A stretch of DNA of 64,000 nt from contig PWHN01000083.1 in assembly GCA_003554945.1 (NCBI GenBank), positions 1 through 64,000 on the forward strand, given 5' to 3'. Each line of letters begins with the position of its first letter. Position 1 is the stretch's first letter. The stretch is from a bacterium (GTDB taxonomy: Bacteria; T1Sed10-126). The notes beneath the pieces were generated by a model that saw nothing but the letters and a program-made list of their open reading frames with translations, was not told the DNA's origin and did not search any database. Shown here piece by piece: positions 28,209-38,660 of this stretch. The translations under genes were made by a program, and so were the position numbers.

Positions 28209-30827
28209 TCAATCAACCGTGGAAAAAATAAACCCGTCGGTGCCGTGATCCACCTTCACAACGGTTCCGTCTCTCACCTCGCCTTCAAGCACTTTCAGTG
28301 CCAGCGGATCAATGATCTCGTTCTGAATTACACGCTGCAAAGGACGGGCACCGTAAACCGGATCGTAACCCGCCTCAGCCAGGGCGCTGCGGGCGCGATC
28401 TGTCAATTGCAGATCCAGGTCCTTCTCTTCCAGCCGGGGTAGCAGCCGGCGCAACTGTATATCGACAATCTCGCGCAGATTTTCCTCGCTGAGACTGTGG
28501 AAAATAATAGTGTCGTCAATTCGGTTAAGAAACTCAGGCCTAAACTGCTGGCGTAAGTTTTCCATCACCTTCTGCTTCATCTCTTCATACTCCGGACTAT
28601 TCTCGTCCATATCCGGATTTTTCTCAAAAGCCTCCTGGATGTGGTGGCTGCCGACATTGGAAGTCATTATCAACACGGTGTTGGTAAAATTAACTGTCCG
28701 TCCCTGGCCGTCTGTCATTCGACCGTCGTCCAGTATCTGCAGCATCGCGTTAAATATATCGCGGTGGGCCTTCTCTATTTCATCAAAAAGTATCACTGAG
28801 TAAGGATTACGCCGCACCTGCTCAGTTAAATAACCGCCCTCCTCGTATCCAACGTATCCGGGCGGGGCACCAATAAAACGGGCCACTGAGTGTTTTTCCA
28901 TGAACTCTGACATATCCACACGAATCATGTTATCCTCATCGTCAAATAAAAATTCTGCCAGGCTTCGGGCCAGTTCGGTTTTACCGACACCGGTCGGTCC
29001 CATGAATATGAAAGAACCTATCGGCTGATTCGGGTCCTGCAGTCCCGAACGCGCCCGCCGCACAGCATCCGAAACGGCCTTAACCGCCTCTTCCTGGCCT
29101 ACAACCCTCTGACGCAAATTATCCTCCATCTTTAACAATTTCTCACGCTCGGTCTCCAACAGGCGATGTACAGGTATTCCAGTCCAGCGGGAGACAATCT
29201 CCCCAATATCGTCTTCAGTAACCTCCTCTTTCAACATTCTCCTCCCCTCCTGCAGCTCATTTAACCTTTTTTCAGCCTCCTCCAACTCTTTTCTGAGTTC
29301 CGGCAAACGACCGTATTCCAGCTCGCTGGCCTCCTCAAGATTTCCAGCCCGCTGCGCCTGCTGCTGGCGCAGTTTAGTCTTTTCAATTTTTTCATCAAGC
29401 TCACGAATACGATCTAAAATTTCTTTTTCGTGCTCCCACTTGCTGCGCAGCTCATCACGCTGCTCCTCCAGGTCGGCCAGCTCTTTTCTGACCTTTTCCA
29501 ATCGCTCTTCTGACTCTTTGTCCGACTCCTTGGAGAGCGCTTCCTTTTCCATCTGCAGCTGTGTAATTTCACGCTCAATCGCGTCAATTTCGTTAGGCTT
29601 GCTGTCCATCTCAATCCGCAGACCCGAGGCCGCCTCGTCAATCAGGTCGATCGCCTTATCGGGTAGGAAGCGGTCGCTGATATACCGGTCCGAAAGTTTC
29701 GCAGCGGCAACCAGCGCCGCGTCCTGTATTCGCACACCGTGATGAACCTCGTAGCGCTCGGCCAGGCCACGAAGTATAGAAACCGTATCCTCAACACCAG
29801 GTTCCTCAATCTTGACCTGCTGAAAACGGCGCTCCAGGGCAGCGTCCTTCTCGATATGTTTCTTGTATTCGTCAAGAGTGGTCGCCCCAATCGCCCGCAA
29901 CTCTCCGCGCGCCAGCGGCGGTTTAAGCATGTTGGAAGCATCAACCGCCCCCTCGGCCGCTCCGGCCCCCACCACGGTGTGTAGCTCATCAATAAAGAGC
30001 AATATCTCCCCTTCGGACTCCGTCACCTCTTTCATAAAAGCTTTCAGCCGATCTTCAAACTCTCCCCGGTATTTGGCACCGGCGACCATGGCGCTGATAT
30101 CCATCTGAATTAAACGCTTGTTGTCCAATCCTTTTGGAACATCGCCGGCCACAATCCTGCGGGCCAGCCCTTCAACTATCGCCGTCTTACCAACCCCGGG
30201 TTCACCGATTAAAACCGGATTGTTCTTGGTCCGCCGGCTTAGTATCTGCATCAGTCGACGAATTTCCTCGTCACGACCAATTACCGGATCAAGCTCCTCC
30301 CGCCGGGCCTGCTCCGTCAAATCACGTCCATATTTCTCGAGACTTTCGTATTTTTCCTCCGGATTCTGATCAGTCACCCGCTGACTGCCCCGGATCTCTT
30401 TCAATGTTCTCAATACCGCCTCGTGGGTTACGCCCGCTTTGCGCAGCAGTGGCGACATATCCGAGTCATCAGACTGTAAAATGGCAAGCAGCAGGTGCTC
30501 CGTGCTTATGTATTCATCGCCCAGCTCTTGAGCTTCCTCTCGCGCTCCGTCAAAAATAAGCTTTAGCTGACGAGAGAGGTAAACTTCACTACTAACTTGC
30601 CCGGATACCTGCGGACGGCTGTCCAATTTTTTCTGAACTTCACGACGCACCTGTCCCTCCGGCACTCCCATGCGCTGGAATAACGACGGAATCACACCGT
30701 CTTCCTGCTCAAGTAACGCCAGTAGCAGATGAGATTCCGTTATCTCAGAGTGCTTGTATTCGGTCGCTTTCTCCTGCGCTTCACGCATTGCTTCCTGAGC
30801 TTTCGTAGTGAACCTGTCAAATTGCAT
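28209..30827 (-). CDS. clpB: ATP-dependent chaperone ClpB
   Basis: 872 aa; [15 protein letters not shown] and [11 protein letters not shown] Walker A motifs, Clp_N repeats, coiled-coil middle domain. Confidence 0.97.
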   Translation of the reverse strand: MQFDRFTTKAQEAMREAQEKATEYKHSEITESHLLLALLEQEDGVIPSLFQRMGVPEGQVRREVQKKLDSRPQVSGQVSSEVYLSRQLKLIFDGAREEAQELGDEYISTEHLLLAILQSDDSDMSPLLRKAGVTHEAVLRTLKEIRGSQRVTDQNPEEKYESLEKYGRDLTEQARREELDPVIGRDEEIRRLMQILSRRTKNNPVLIGEPGVGKTAIVEGLARRIVAGDVPKGLDNKRLIQMDISAMVAGAKYRGEFEDRLKAFMKEVTESEGEILLFIDELHTVVGAGAAEGAVDASNMLKPPLARGELRAIGATTLDEYKKHIEKDAALERRFQQVKIEEPGVEDTVSILRGLAERYEVHHGVRIQDAALVAAAKLSDRYISDRFLPDKAIDLIDEAASGLRIEMDSKPNEIDAIEREITQLQMEKEALSKESDKESEERLEKVRKELADLEEQRDELRSKWEHEKEILDRIRELDEKIEKTKLRQQQAQRAGNLEEASELEYGRLPELRKELEEAEKRLNELQEGRRMLKEEVTEDDIGEIVSRWTGIPVHRLLETEREKLLKMEDNLRQRVVGQEEAVKAVSDAVRRARSGLQDPNQPIGSFIFMGPTGVGKTELARSLAEFLFDDEDNMIRVDMSEFMEKHSVARFIGAPPGYVGYEEGGYLTEQVRRNPYSVILFDEIEKAHRDIFNAMLQILDDGRMTDGQGRTVNFTNTVLIMTSNVGSHHIQEAFEKNPDMDENSPEYEEMKQKVMENLRQQFRPEFLNRIDDTIIFHSLSEENLREIVDIQLRRLLPRLEEKDLDLQLTDRARSALAEAGYDPVYGARPLQRVIQNEIIDPLALKVLEGEVRDGTVVKVDHGTDGFIFSTVD

Positions 30828-31109
30828 TGTTGAACCTCCGTTTTGAGAATAAAATTAAACACCCTTATCACAACCGCTAATAGCAGACAATTATTCCAGA
30901 TAATAATTTTCCGGCCCTCTCTCCTCACTCCCTGCACCACGCTCCCCTCGGCCGACAATTTCCCCCGACCACACGACCTTCTTAATTTTCACGCCGACTT
31001 GTATATAATTATGGTCGGAGACAATAATTTTTTCAATCACTGGACTAAGAATATACTTTGAAACTTAATTTTTGTATAAAAATCAATACTTAGAACGGGT
31101 GGTGTAGTT

Positions 31110-31331
31110 ATGAAGAACTTTACTATTGGTCAGGGCGATGACGAATTTTCATTTCAGGGCAAAAAACTGGATGAAAAAATTCTGGGCACAGGACCGGAGG
31201 ATACTAAAAAAATTGCCTATTTTGAAACTCTCGACGGCCGGTTCCTCAAACATGTAATCCACGGGATTAACAAGCCTGAGAACGAGCAGGAACACGAAAT
31301 CCAGGAGGTTAGCAGCTTCGAGGTCCCTTGA
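31110..31331 (+). CDS. Small hypothetical protein
   Basis: 73 aa ORF in an otherwise ORF-poor gap. Confidence 0.5.
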   Translation: MKNFTIGQGDDEFSFQGKKLDEKILGTGPEDTKKIAYFETLDGRFLKHVIHGINKPENEQEHEIQEVSSFEVP

Positions 31332-31572
31332 CCTTGGAGGAGGAATAATCTTATGCTCCAATCTGTTTGATTGTGCGGATTGACAAGCTTTTTATTTGAC
31401 AATCGCGTGCAAGTTTAATATTTTATACTCCACGCCAGCAAAAAATATTGAGTTTTTTGCTTGATCAGGATGATACTTTTACTGGTTCATCCTGATTGCA
31501 GGCACCTGTTATCCGCCTGACGGCCGGACGGAAGTTAAATAATTCTGCTTATTATTTTGAGGAGGAATCTTA

Positions 31573-31911
31573 ATGATTGATTTAAGCGAAATGTCCGACG
31601 AAGAATTATACGACCACATCATAGACGAAATTGAAACTGCTCTGGAAATTGATACTGGCAGCCTGGAAATAGACGTTGAGGACGGTTTTGTCTCGATCTG
31701 GGGCTCGGTTTCAAGCATCGAAATAAGTGAAGAGCTGGAACGGTTGCTTTTTGACGGCCTGGGCATAGAAGACGTTGACTTTGACGTCGTAATAGACGAA
31801 GGAATTCAACGTCCCCCCGAAGAAATAGATGAGAACGTCCACTCGCGGGAAGATTTAGATCTCGGCGGCGGTGAATTCGACGACTTTTCAAACCCACGTC
31901 ACCAGATTTGA
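31573..31911 (+). CDS. BON-domain-like small acidic protein
   Basis: 112 aa, GSLEIDVEDGFVSIWGSVSSIEISEELERLLFDGLGIEDVDFDVVID; GAGGAGG RBS. Confidence 0.6.
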   Translation: MIDLSEMSDEELYDHIIDEIETALEIDTGSLEIDVEDGFVSIWGSVSSIEISEELERLLFDGLGIEDVDFDVVIDEGIQRPPEEIDENVHSREDLDLGGGEFDDFSNPRHQI

Positions 31912-32044
31912 TCTGCCTCCATCGCTCTCCACTCATAATTACATTTTTAACAGTTATCTTTGACATTTTCACCTGACTCACTTCATCTCATGATCTTCAT
32001 ACATTTTTCGTCTTCACTCGCACGTCTTCTCGGACCACGATCCG

Positions 32045-32333
32045 CAAAACACCAGCTTAAAGCTCAAAGCCAAAAGCTGAAAGCTAACCCGGCCTATGCA
32101 TGAACCTTATGCATAGGCCGCCCAAAGGGCCGCCCATTCGTAAAATGGGCGGGGTTAACCCAGCCGTTTACAGAACAACTGGTAAGCTACCGTCTGTGAA
32201 GAAAATAACTGCAATAGTAATATTTTGTTTAATACCCAACAAGAAGCCTATAAACGGCTGTCCTTCGGACGGATAATTCACGATAGTTGTGCTGTCGTGA
32301 ATTATCAGGGCTAATTCAAATTCATTAAGTGCT
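32045..32333 (+). repeat. Long inverted repeat copy A (multi-hairpin)
   Basis: 289 bp near-identical to reverse complement of 40003-40275; hairpins GGCCTATGCATgaaccttATGCATAGGCC, GATAATTCACGA/TCGTGAATTATC, CAGCCGTTTA/TAAACGGCTG. Confidence 0.9.
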
Positions 32334-32339
32334 GATAAT

Positions 32340-32530
32340 ATTGTTCATGTTCTTGATCTTGATTTTGCTCTTAACTTCCCTAACGTCATTGCGGGCTTGA
32401 CCCGCAATCCATTTTGAACTTGAACTTGATTTTCGCCCTATCGCAAGCTCGCCCCATCGCTCCTCGCAACTACACTTTCCAACTTTCCCACTTTCACACT
32501 TTCCCACTTTCACACTTTCCCACTTTATTC
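32340..32530. repeat. Degenerate word tract with GTCATT..AATCCA palindrome and CACTTTCC/CACTTTCA 9-mers
   Basis: cactttcccactttcacactttcccactttcacactttcccactttat. Confidence 0.7.
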
Positions 32531-32686
32531 TATCCAAAACTCACCGTTTCAGCAATTCTCACGCCTCCTCAAAAAAACATTAAATTTTTTCACAAATTAA
32601 CTAAAGTCCCTATTTTTGGGGGTCGATAATAAGTAATAGGTCAGGGATGAATGCTTCAAAATTTCGTTTCAAGGAGGAGACGAGTC

Positions 32687-33541
32687 ATGATTACCCCACC
32701 AGGACTATCTCACGTCAACTCGACTGTTCCCTTTAGTAGTAAGAACAACAGCTTACCCAACGCTCAAGGCAGGTCCAACCCACCCGGTAGAGCCAAAAGT
32801 AATACGCTGCCAAATAATTCTTCTCGATCTTTGCTCGGCAGTCGCGATATACAACAGTTAAGTATTGCTCAACGGGCCGAGATGCTGCTCAACGTCGACC
32901 ACAGTTTCCACGGCGTTATAACTACTGAGGACGGCGATCGGCTTGAGTTCAGCAGCCAGCTCTCTTTCGAACTTTCCCACCGGGAGGAGTTCGAACTTCT
33001 CGCCCGCGAGAGCCAGAAATCGATTGAGCGCGCCTACGGACTGCGGGAACCGGAAAATAACGAAGAAACAGAGAAAAACGGCCTCAGTGGTGCGCAAAGA
33101 CTGGACGCTATGGTGCCTGAATTTGCCAACTCGGAAAACACCTCACAGCGGATATTCGATTTTGCCCGCTCCATGCTGCCTTTTTTCCTTGCCTCTGCCG
33201 ACCGAAACGGTAACAATGAGTTGACGGAGGAAAACCTTGAGGAATTTATGGAGATGATGCGGGACGCAATTGACGAAGGCTTCCGCCAGGCTCGCGATAT
33301 GATCCAGGGTCTTGCCCTGATGAACGAAGACCTGGGAGGGTTGATTGATCTCACATACGATAAAGTCCAGGAAAAGCTGGATAACTTTGAGGCCGAAACA
33401 CGGGAAGAGATTCAAAATAACGGTCAGCAACCCGAGGCGGAACAACAGCTCGGCGGCCGGCCCGTTGGAGCTCAAATCACTTCCAGCTACCAGATGAACT
33501 TCAGCTACGAGGCAGGAACAAACATCGAATACGCCGCCTGA
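32687..33541 (+). CDS. Hypothetical protein, possible DUF5610-like
   Basis: AAGGAGGAG RBS before MITPPGLS; C-terminal GFRQARDMIQGLALMNEDLGGLIDLTYDKVQEKLDNF. Confidence 0.65.
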   Translation: MITPPGLSHVNSTVPFSSKNNSLPNAQGRSNPPGRAKSNTLPNNSSRSLLGSRDIQQLSIAQRAEMLLNVDHSFHGVITTEDGDRLEFSSQLSFELSHREEFELLARESQKSIERAYGLREPENNEETEKNGLSGAQRLDAMVPEFANSENTSQRIFDFARSMLPFFLASADRNGNNELTEENLEEFMEMMRDAIDEGFRQARDMIQGLALMNEDLGGLIDLTYDKVQEKLDNFEAETREEIQNNGQQPEAEQQLGGRPVGAQITSSYQMNFSYEAGTNIEYAA

Positions 33542-33550
33542 TTACAGCCT

Positions 33551-33708
33551 CTCCGAAAAGTCCCCTCTCCCCTGGAGGGAGAGGGCTAGGGTGAGGGGGA
33601 TAAAACGTCACAACCGTTGTTCGGCCTCTACGAGGCCTCTTCACCCCCACCTTAATCCTCCCCCCCTCAAGGGGGAGGAGATGTTTAACCCTTTTCGAAG
33701 AGGGTCTA
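33551..33708. mobile_element. MITE-like palindromic element
   Basis: Flanked by 10-bp direct repeats ATTACAGCCT (33541-33550, 33709-33718); near-terminal inverted CCTCTCCGAAAAG/CTTTTCGAAGAGG. Confidence 0.6.
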
Positions 33709-33760
33709 ATTACAGCCTGCGCTCATCTGCATTTAAACAGCACAATACCGCTGCGGCAAA

Positions 33761-34657
33761 TTATATTAATCTCTCCGCCTCACAGTGGTTGTGTTCGTAT
33801 TGCAGGGTAACGTGATTAATCCCAAACTCTTCTTCCAGGAGCGCTTCTATTTTTTTCGTGATCTCTTCGCTCTCACTGATTAACATATCTTCAACCCTGA
33901 CGTGAGCTTCAAAGAAAGCATCCCGCAGAGTCAGCGACCAGAGATGGGTGTGATGAACCTCCCGAATCTCGGGAAGCGAGTTCAGGCGCTCCTTTATTTC
34001 TTCCAGTTCTAACTCAGATGGGGCTCCCTGCATAACAACATTAGTCGCCTCACGCAGTATATCCAGGGCTTCCCAGGCAACGTAAAGAGCGATTGCAGCG
34101 GTCAAGACCGGATCGAGCCAGTGCAGCTGATAGAAATATATCAGCAGACCGACAGTAATAACTACAAACGAGGAAAAGGCGTCGGCCAGCAGATGCATAT
34201 AGACGGCCCGGATGTTCAAACTTTTCAACCGTGACGAATGAAGCAGCAGAACTGCAAAGCTATTAGCTGCCAGCCCTACCAGGGCCACTGCAAACATGAC
34301 TCCGCCTCGAATCGGCCTCGGGGCAAGGAGACGATTGTAGGCCTCATACAGGAGATAAGCTACTATTAACAGCAGAACCGTCGAATTTATTACAGCCGCA
34401 ATTATCTCCGCTCTACGGTATCCAAAAGTACGCTTAGGATCTCTGGCCCGCTCCCCTATTTTCATACTCAGGTAGCTGATACCGACCGCCGTAGCATCTG
34501 AAAAGTTATGCAGAGCATCAGAGATCAGGGCCAGGCTGCCGGAAATAATTCCGCCAACAACTTCAATCAGGGTGATCAGCAGATTCAAACCCAGCACTAT
34601 TCCCAGTCGGATACTGATCGAATCGGTAAGCTGGTTGTGCTCCATTTTCTCACTCAC
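33761..34657 (-). CDS. Cation diffusion facilitator family transporter
   Basis: 298 aa; SDALHNFSDATAVGISYLS, HLLADAFSSFVVITVG. Confidence 0.93.
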   Translation of the reverse strand: MSEKMEHNQLTDSISIRLGIVLGLNLLITLIEVVGGIISGSLALISDALHNFSDATAVGISYLSMKIGERARDPKRTFGYRRAEIIAAVINSTVLLLIVAYLLYEAYNRLLAPRPIRGGVMFAVALVGLAANSFAVLLLHSSRLKSLNIRAVYMHLLADAFSSFVVITVGLLIYFYQLHWLDPVLTAAIALYVAWEALDILREATNVVMQGAPSELELEEIKERLNSLPEIREVHHTHLWSLTLRDAFFEAHVRVEDMLISESEEITKKIEALLEEEFGINHVTLQYEHNHCEAERLI

Positions 34658-34715
34658 GAATAATCAACCCTGACTGCAATCATTTTCCCCGGTTTCATAA
34701 TCGTAATTTCACAAC

Positions 34716-35318
34716 TTAGACGAACTTAATATTTTTACTTTCGACCAGGCGTGCCTGAAAGAGCCAGTTCGCCTGATGCAAAGCGGCGTAATAGTCAAAA
34801 TCTGTCAGCGCACTGATTAAATCGACCGGATGTATAACCTCAAAACTACGCAGTGCAGCGCTGGCCGCGGTATAGTGAATACAGATATTTGCAACAGTGC
34901 CTGCAATTATTAACCCGTTTACCTCTTGCTGTTTTAATTTTTCCTCCAACTCTGTTTCAAAAAATGCATCGTAATGAGCTTTATCGATGATTCTGTCGTT
35001 CGCCTCCGGCTTCAACTCCTCAGCTATTTCCCAGCCAAAACTTCCTTCTACCACGTGTTCGCCCCAGACATCAAACTCCGGGTCATCCTCCCGGTGGGTG
35101 TCACGGGTGAACCAGACCGGCATACCGGCTGTCCGGGCCCTTTCTATCGTCTTTTTAATTTTGGTTATACTTTTCTCAGCTTTCGGATTGTAAAGAGCGC
35201 CGTCCGGGTGAACAAAATCATTCTGCATGTCCACTATCAACAGCAGATATTCGGCAGCAGATATTTCAATTTGCTCTTCAATTTCATATCCAGGCACTTC
35301 AACTTCCACAAAAATCAC
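34716..35318 (-). CDS. Isochorismatase/nicotinamidase-fold cysteine hydrolase
   Basis: LLIVDMQNDFVHPDGAL, KAHYDAFFETEL, GTVANICIHYTAASA. Confidence 0.9.
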   Translation of the reverse strand: MIFVEVEVPGYEIEEQIEISAAEYLLLIVDMQNDFVHPDGALYNPKAEKSITKIKKTIERARTAGMPVWFTRDTHREDDPEFDVWGEHVVEGSFGWEIAEELKPEANDRIIDKAHYDAFFETELEEKLKQQEVNGLIIAGTVANICIHYTAASAALRSFEVIHPVDLISALTDFDYYAALHQANWLFQARLVESKNIKFV

Positions 35319-35523
35319 TCCCTCAACAGAAATTTCCCTGCCAACAATATTATATCCCCAAGCTTTTCAAAACAAAAACATCTTCTTTAACTATACTTGT
35401 CCTCCCCGTTATTCTCCAGAGAGCACTCGGAACCTGCCATACTAAAAACGTCGCCAATGAAATTTTAAGGAAAGGATATTCCAGCGGGAAAGTACAAGAT
35501 CTTGGGAGCAAACCACGAGCAAG

Positions 35524-35595
35524 TGGGGCCTGCAGGATTCGAACCTGCGACTTCTACCGTGTGAAGGTAGCGCTCTGCCCCTGAGCTAAGGCCCC
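35524..35595 (-). tRNA. tRNA-Val (CAC)
   Basis: Minus: GGGGCCTTAGCTCAGGGGCAGAGCGCTACCTTCACACGGTAGAAGTCGCAGGTTCGAATCCTGCAGGCCCCA; anticodon CAC. Confidence 0.95.
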
Positions 35596-35746
35596 CGGTT
35601 CTGCGAAGTTGCGAGCAGGCGAAGATGCGAGCGGGCGAAGTTGCGTAAATCAAAGAAACCTATCCCTTCTTATCCCACCCGCTCGTGCATTTAATCTTAC
35701 CGCAGAAACAGAATCGTTAAAAGCGGTTAAAAACCTCGCCCAAATT

Positions 35747-36736
35747 TTATCGGAGTTCTCGGGTGGCTTCGGCGAGGACTTCCATCTTGCCCAGGGCCTC
35801 GTTGACAGTCCTGGTTTTGAGACCACAGTCGGGGCTGATCCAGATTTGCTCGCGCGGCACAACGTCAAGCACCTTCTCAATCAGTTCACGAACAACTTCA
35901 CGAGACTCAACTCTGTGGTTATGAACATCAACAGCACCAAAGGAAAGATCCTTGGTAAAAGGATCATCTCTAAAAAGATCAAGCAGATAAAGATCGCTGT
36001 TTGTGAACTCAAGGTCAAAATTGTCGACCGGAATCTCAAGCATATCTGGGTAGATTTTTTCAAATTCACCATAACAGATGTGGGAGATGAAATAGGCGTC
36101 CTGCCCTTCAACAACCTGGCCAACCACTTCCTTCACCAGTTCCATCTCGTCGTGGCGAACCGAGCAGGCCGGTTCGTCAATCTGAATGATTTTACAACCG
36201 GCCTCAATCAAAGCCTCAACCTCGCTTCGAATAGCAGCAGCAAAGGCGCGCGCGGTCTCGGCACGTGAGGGGTAGTGTTCGTTGAATGTCCAGTCCATCA
36301 TGGTATAGGGACCGGTAAGCATACCTTTAACCGGGCGATCGGCATAATCCTGGGCAAAACGCCACCAATCGACGGTTATGGGCTCTTCCCAGACTATTTC
36401 ATCAACAACGATCGGTTTGCGATAATAACGGTTGCCATAGGAACGGACAAGCCCGCCAATTTCAAAACCCTGTAAATTTTCAGCAAAATAGGTGGCCATG
36501 TCACCGCGATATTGTTCACCGTCGACATAAATGTCATAGTCCAGCTCGTACTGTTTGTCGAGCCAGAAACGTGTCGCTTCACGGGCTTGTTCGTCTAAGT
36601 CATCGTCGGAAAGATCACCCTCGCGGTTCTGCTTGCGAGCCTCCTTGAGCTCCGGCGGTTTTGGGAAACTACCGACGGTAGTTAAAGGGAGATCGGGGAG
36701 ATCCAGACCAAGATTTTCTAGTTTTTCTTGACTCAT
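35747..36736 (-). CDS. MetE C-terminal (catalytic)-like methionine synthase protein
   Basis: 329 aa; LPLTTVGSFPKPPELK, IIQIDEPA, SHICYGEF (HxC), LEFTNSD, WISPDCGLKTR zinc ligands. Confidence 0.9.
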   Translation of the reverse strand: MSQEKLENLGLDLPDLPLTTVGSFPKPPELKEARKQNREGDLSDDDLDEQAREATRFWLDKQYELDYDIYVDGEQYRGDMATYFAENLQGFEIGGLVRSYGNRYYRKPIVVDEIVWEEPITVDWWRFAQDYADRPVKGMLTGPYTMMDWTFNEHYPSRAETARAFAAAIRSEVEALIEAGCKIIQIDEPACSVRHDEMELVKEVVGQVVEGQDAYFISHICYGEFEKIYPDMLEIPVDNFDLEFTNSDLYLLDLFRDDPFTKDLSFGAVDVHNHRVESREVVRELIEKVLDVVPREQIWISPDCGLKTRTVNEALGKMEVLAEATRELR

Positions 36737-37725
36737 TAGTTTAAAACCTCCTGAAGTTTATCTCTTGTTTCAGCCAGTCTTTCAAGTTTCAAACGGGCGC
36801 GATCCCGGGGCAGATAGTCAAGACTACAGGTAAAGCTAACCGAATGGGGACCATCCGTCAAATTATCAGAAACCGCTTCAATTTTTTCTGCCAGCTCATC
36901 AGCAGTGGCGAGCTTGGTGTTGCGACCGTCAAGCAAGCCGAAACCAATACGTTTGTCGCTACCCCGGTCGGCAATGCAGTCAAATAGCTCCGGTCCGTAA
37001 GAAAAATCAAAAAGTAACATATCGACGGCTGTTTCCTGTAATTCGTCGTAAAGAGGGGCTGCGTCGCCAAAATAGGTGGCAAGGCGGACCTCGGTATTAG
37101 CGGCCGCTTCAACAATCTTATCGTTAAGGGGGAGCACCCAACTGGAATTAGCGGGGTTTTGCAAAAGCATCGGTTCCTCAATCTGCAGGTATTCTACCCC
37201 GGAGTCGGCAAGAACCTCAGCCTCGCGGGCCAACAGATCAGCATAATCTTCAGCAAGTTCGCGTTCACTCGCATAGTCGCTATCATCAATCTCGGAAAAA
37301 TAAGCAAGCGTGTATGGACCGGTTAAAATTACTTTTACCGGCTTGCTGGCTACCTGAGCGGCAAACTTATACTGATCAACAAGCATTGAGCCATCCCATT
37401 CAACCCGGTCGCGGACAATCCCTTCGCGGACCAGGTAATTGGTATCAAAGTAACGGACAAGACCGCCAACCTCAACACCCGAAATCTTTCCGCAAAGGTG
37501 GGAAATATGATCATACCAGCGGATCATACCGTCAGTTACAACGTCCAGGCCAGCATCCTCCTGTTCCTTAATGAGCTCCTCAACATAGGAGTCTTCTATC
37601 TCTTTAAGTTTCTCGGCGTCAATAGCACCATGATCGAAGTCGTGATGGGCTTGACGCAAACGCTGGGCGTGATCAGATTCACCAACGCGTGGATACATGC
37701 TATGGTTTTCAGCAATAATTTTCAC
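36736..37725 (-). CDS. MetE-like paralogue lacking zinc ligands
   Basis: 329 aa; VKVILTGPYTLAYFS, YLQIEEPMLL; HxC position reads TYF; overlaps the downstream gene by 1 nt. Confidence 0.88.
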   Translation of the reverse strand: MKIIAENHSMYPRVGESDHAQRLRQAHHDFDHGAIDAEKLKEIEDSYVEELIKEQEDAGLDVVTDGMIRWYDHISHLCGKISGVEVGGLVRYFDTNYLVREGIVRDRVEWDGSMLVDQYKFAAQVASKPVKVILTGPYTLAYFSEIDDSDYASERELAEDYADLLAREAEVLADSGVEYLQIEEPMLLQNPANSSWVLPLNDKIVEAAANTEVRLATYFGDAAPLYDELQETAVDMLLFDFSYGPELFDCIADRGSDKRIGFGLLDGRNTKLATADELAEKIEAVSDNLTDGPHSVSFTCSLDYLPRDRARLKLERLAETRDKLQEVLN

Positions 37726-37744
37726 TTCTAAATACCTCCTTGGA

Positions 37745-37835
37745 ATAATTCGTGAGTTAAAAAGTGTGAAAGTTAGAAAGTTGCAAAGTTAAAAAGTGTA
37801 AAAGTTTGAAAGTTAAACAGTAGAACAGTTTAAGA
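37745..37835. repeat. AAAGTT/AAAGTGTG word tract
   Basis: aaaaagtgtgaaagttagaaagttgcaaagttaaaaagtgtaaaagtttgaaagtt. Confidence 0.7.
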
Positions 37836-38106
37836 TCAACTTCTTTTGGCAGTCTGATTACTGGGTGATTTCAGGAAGAGAGATAATATCTTTTTCGGCG
37901 GTGATTGTCCAGTGTTATTGGGGGCGGGGCGGTGGGGCGATAGGGCGAGCGGGAGAAAGTTCGCGGGGAGCGGGGTGTAAACATCGAACAGGCGAGCTTG
38001 CGAACTTGCGAGCAGGCGAAGAGCGAAGGTGCGAGAAGCGAAGAGCGTTTGGATAAATTTGGAATGATAGTGAAGACGCTGAACAGGCATAAGATGATTA
38101 TATTTT

Positions 38107-38637
38107 TTATTCGGCGGTGAATTTTTGGACGGTGAATTTTTTGTAGTCGACATCGGGTTCACCGGGGGGAAGTCCTGCTTTACGGTGCAGGGCGGCAAGC
38201 TGTTTTTCGACAGTATCAAGTCCCTCAAGATTAGGAAGAAGTAGACCGCGGGCACTTCCTTTTTGTGCAATAACCCCATATTTTTGAGGATCAAGTTCGG
38301 AAGTATCCTTAACTGGCTCGGGACAACTCAACAACGAGATCTCATACTGAAGATCACTTAGTTCCTCACTTCTGACCGGAGGAAACCGCGGATCACGGAA
38401 AGCGGCGCTAATTGCGTTAGTAATTATTTCTTCGGCGATATTCTCCTGTGTCGGACGGAAAGTTCCCATGCAGCCACGCAGGTCGCCTTCCTTTTTTAAC
38501 GTGACGAAAACTCCCTGGCGATCATTCAAGAGCCGGTCCGGCAAATTCGCGGGCGGATCTATAATATCCCCCCGTTCACAAAATGATTCAACAGCTCTTT
38601 GGGCCAACTCAATTACTTCTTCCATATTTATTAACAT
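38107..38637 (-). CDS. AMMECR1-domain protein
   Basis: GVFVTLKKEGDLRGCMGTFRPTQENIAEEIITNAISAAFRDPRFPPV. Confidence 0.93.
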   Translation of the reverse strand: MLINMEEVIELAQRAVESFCERGDIIDPPANLPDRLLNDRQGVFVTLKKEGDLRGCMGTFRPTQENIAEEIITNAISAAFRDPRFPPVRSEELSDLQYEISLLSCPEPVKDTSELDPQKYGVIAQKGSARGLLLPNLEGLDTVEKQLAALHRKAGLPPGEPDVDYKKFTVQKFTAE

Positions 38638-38660
38638 CCCGGATTAAAGGTTGGTATTAT

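Noticed and set aside
30828-31109. CIRCE operator upstream of clpB
   Set aside because: No TTAGCACTC-N9-GAGTGCTAA-like inverted repeat found.
35609-36268. 219-aa plus-strand ORF antisense to the MetE-like gene, adjacent to tRNA-Val
   Set aside because: Shadow ORF; the minus-strand protein has clear MetE motifs.
37726-37860. SAM or cobalamin riboswitch upstream of the MetE-like pair
   Set aside because: Region is an AAAGTT word tract without riboswitch consensus.
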